Positions 6,788 through 7,751 of a DNA stretch of 7,751 nucleotides are shown here, piece after piece. A model generated the notes under the pieces. It ran no database searches. It had not been told where the DNA came from and saw only the letters and a program-made list of their open reading frames with translations. The translations under genes were made by a program, and so were the position numbers. This DNA is from Candidatus Melainabacteria bacterium (GTDB taxonomy: Bacteria; Cyanobacteriota; Vampirovibrionia; Obscuribacterales; Obscuribacteraceae). The first letter of the stretch is position 1. Each line of letters opens with the position of its first letter. Where the stretch lies: contig JACQVM010000217.1 of NCBI GenBank assembly GCA_016209785.1, forward strand, positions 1 to 7,751, in the 5' to 3' direction.

Positions 6788-6800
6788 GCCTAGGTTAGGC
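6788..6800. repeat. Short inverted repeat in the divergent intergenic region
   Basis: GCCTA-GGT-TAGGC is a perfect 5-base inverted repeat with a 3-base centre. It lies between the response regulator and kdsC and is followed on the plus strand by TTTT. No plus-strand gene ends here, so a terminator role makes little sense. It could be an operator between two divergent promoters, but the arms are short enough to arise by chance. Confidence 0.25.
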
Positions 6801-6812
6801 TTTTATGGAGGC

Positions 6813-6821
6813 TGCTAATAT
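6813..6821 (+). promoter_or_regulatory. Candidate extended -10 element for kdsC
   Basis: TGC followed by TAATAT resembles an extended -10 (TGn plus a four-of-six hexamer). No convincing -35 box is found at the right distance. Transcription would start near 6828, about 40 bases before the GTG start. This is suggestive only. Confidence 0.25.
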
Positions 6822-6867
6822 AGGTTGTCCTTAATTGGTGGGTAAGCCAGGGACTAAGGTGGCATAA

Positions 6868-7443
6868 GTGGCAAAATCGTCAGCAAGCAAGACCATTGAT
6901 TTCGCAGAGATTCAGCAACGAGCAGGAAAAATAGCTCTTTTGCTTATGGACGTAGATGGTGTGCTAACCGACGGTAAGCTTTACTACTTGCAGGCTGAAG
7001 ACGGAAAGATGTTTGAAACAAAAGGTTTTAACTCTCACGATGGGCTTGGGCTACATTTTTGTCACCAGATTGGCTTGCAAACAGGTGTAATTAGCGGACG
7101 CAATTCGCCTGCGGTCATTGAACGTGCGCGGATGTTGAACATGACTTATGTCTATCAAGGGCTTATGTCAAAGACAGGTGCCTACGAGGAGATTCTCAAA
7201 GATGCTTGTATAACTGATGAGCAGGTTGCCTTTATTGGCGATGACTTTACTGATGTTGCGCTTATGTGCCGATCGGGACTAGGGATAGCTGTAGCAAATG
7301 CCCGTCCAGAGGTTAAGGAAGTGGCGCACTTTGTGACGGAGGCTTCCGGAGGGCAAGGGGCGGTGCGCGAGGCTATTGAACTAATCCTTAAGTCTAAGGG
7401 GCTGTGGGAATCTCTTATAGCAAACTTTTTCAATCAGTTTTGA
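6868..7443 (+). CDS. kdsC: 3-deoxy-D-manno-octulosonate 8-phosphate phosphatase (KdsC, YrbI family)
   Basis: This is a HAD-superfamily phosphatase (subclass III, capless type) expected to dephosphorylate Kdo-8-phosphate to Kdo in the cytoplasm, supplying the inner-core sugar of lipopolysaccharide. At 191 residues it is the usual full length. Motif I is MDVDGVLTDG with the nucleophile Asp28 and acid/base Asp30. Motif II is Ser76 in VISGR, and Lys102 (MSKTGAY) is the likely motif III lysine. Motif IV is GDDFTDVALM with Asp125, Asp126 and Asp129 for magnesium. The family C-terminal signature GGQGAVREAIELIL is present at 161-174. The GTG start at 6868 is supported by AAGGTGG 5 bases upstream. The gene diverges from the response regulator. 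Related enzymes act on other sugar-acid phosphates, such as acylneuraminate-9-phosphate, so the exact substrate rests on family resemblance. No other lipopolysaccharide gene is visible in the window. Confidence 0.93.
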   Translation: MAKSSASKTIDFAEIQQRAGKIALLLMDVDGVLTDGKLYYLQAEDGKMFETKGFNSHDGLGLHFCHQIGLQTGVISGRNSPAVIERARMLNMTYVYQGLMSKTGAYEEILKDACITDEQVAFIGDDFTDVALMCRSGLGIAVANARPEVKEVAHFVTEASGGQGAVREAIELILKSKGLWESLIANFFNQF

Positions 7444-7470
7444 CTATAGCAGCAACTGGCTGGGTATATA
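7440..7470 (+). promoter_or_regulatory. Weak candidate promoter between kdsC and the gene at the right edge
   Basis: TTGACT (7440-7445) overlaps the kdsC stop, and TATATA (7465-7470) follows after 19 bases. The -35 is good (five of six), but the spacer is long and the -10 matches only four of six bases. The 75-base gap also allows simple co-transcription with kdsC; no terminator is seen in it. Confidence 0.22.
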
Positions 7471-7518
7471 GACAGTGCAATTAGGGTGGGTTTGATTAAC
7501 ACTCATTAGGAGTTATCT

Positions 7519-7751
7519 GTGGCTAGATTAGAGCGTCGAGAAAAGCTAGCGTTGGATGAGTCCTATCGTTACTACCGGATGCTTGACAAAAATGGGGGTC
7601 AGCCTGAACTCTATAGGCTGGTCAAATGTTTTAAGACTGTTTCGGCTGCACTTAACATAGCAGACGAGGGTCAGTTTAAGCTAACCCGGCAACTATGGCG
7701 CAGGATTCATCAAGCATTGTTCGATAAGTTAGTGACTACATTTCCGGGCTA
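7519..7751 (+). CDS. N-terminal part of an unrecognised protein, cut by the right window edge
   Basis: A GTG start at 7519 has AGGAG 6 bases upstream (7508-7512) and opens a frame of 77 complete codons to the window edge, where the last two bases are TA. The peptide begins MARLERREKLALDESYRYY, continues through YRLVKCFKTVSAALNIADEG, and ends LFDKLVTTFPG. It is charged, mostly helical in character, and has no signal peptide or membrane segment. It is not the start of LptC or another lipopolysaccharide-transport protein that often follows kdsC, since those begin with a membrane anchor. I cannot name a family. The strong ribosome site and open frame make it a likely real gene on the same strand as kdsC. 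Confidence 0.7.
   Translation, partial: MARLERREKLALDESYRYYRMLDKNGGQPELYRLVKCFKTVSAALNIADEGQFKLTRQLWRRIHQALFDKLVTTFPG

Noticed and set aside
6788..6804. GCCTA-GGT-TAGGC followed by TTTT as an intrinsic terminator on the plus strand
   Set aside because: No plus-strand gene ends upstream of it within the window, and the stem is only 5 base pairs.
1..7751. CRISPR arrays, tRNA or rRNA genes, insertion sequences and phage genes
   Set aside because: No regularly spaced repeats, cloverleaf or ribosomal sequence, transposase motifs or paired terminal repeats were seen on reading the window.

Overview
The window looks like chromosomal DNA from a diderm bacterium of moderate GC content. Two things point that way. 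There is a full-length KdsC-type phosphatase, the Kdo step of lipopolysaccharide synthesis. There is also an FAD oxidoreductase ending in S-layer homology (SLH) modules. SLH proteins together with an outer membrane occur in Cyanobacteriota and their non-photosynthetic relatives, in Deinococcota and in Negativicutes. A lineage such as Vampirovibrionia/Melainabacteria is a reasonable guess, but it rests on gene style and not on any marker gene.

Layout from left to right. Bases 2-79 hold what may be the last 25 codons of a plus-strand gene cut by the window edge. Five minus-strand genes follow. Listed in transcription order from right to left they are: a NarL/LuxR-type response regulator (6106-6729); a soluble histidine kinase that overlaps it by ATGA (4517-6109); a small protein that repeats the kinase's putative sensory domain (3503-4288); an FAD-dependent oxidoreductase with C-terminal SLH modules (1316-3439); and a proline/aromatic/arginine-rich low-complexity protein (95-1273). 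Two fairly good sigma70-like promoters lie inside this run, one before the small protein and one before the proline-rich gene, so it is probably three or so transcription units and not one long operon. On the plus strand, a 138-base divergent region leads into kdsC (6868-7443), and after a 75-base gap an unrecognised gene starts at 7519 and runs off the right edge.

How the parts may work together. The regulator and kinase are almost certainly a cognate two-component pair, because they are translationally coupled. The kinase has no membrane segment, so it should sense something in the cytoplasm. Its residues 197-279 align without a gap to residues 173-255 of the neighbouring small protein (counted from the upstream GTG), with about 27 of 83 identical by hand count. 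The small protein has no kinase core, so it may be a stand-alone copy of the sensory module: a co-sensor, a decoy or a partner. I do not recognise this module as a named domain, and it is the best candidate in the window for something undescribed. The oxidoreductase and proline-rich protein may be regulatory targets or simply neighbours; nothing in the sequence decides this.

No rRNA, tRNA, CRISPR array, insertion sequence or convincing intrinsic terminator was found. No gene-free stretch exceeds about 230 bases.
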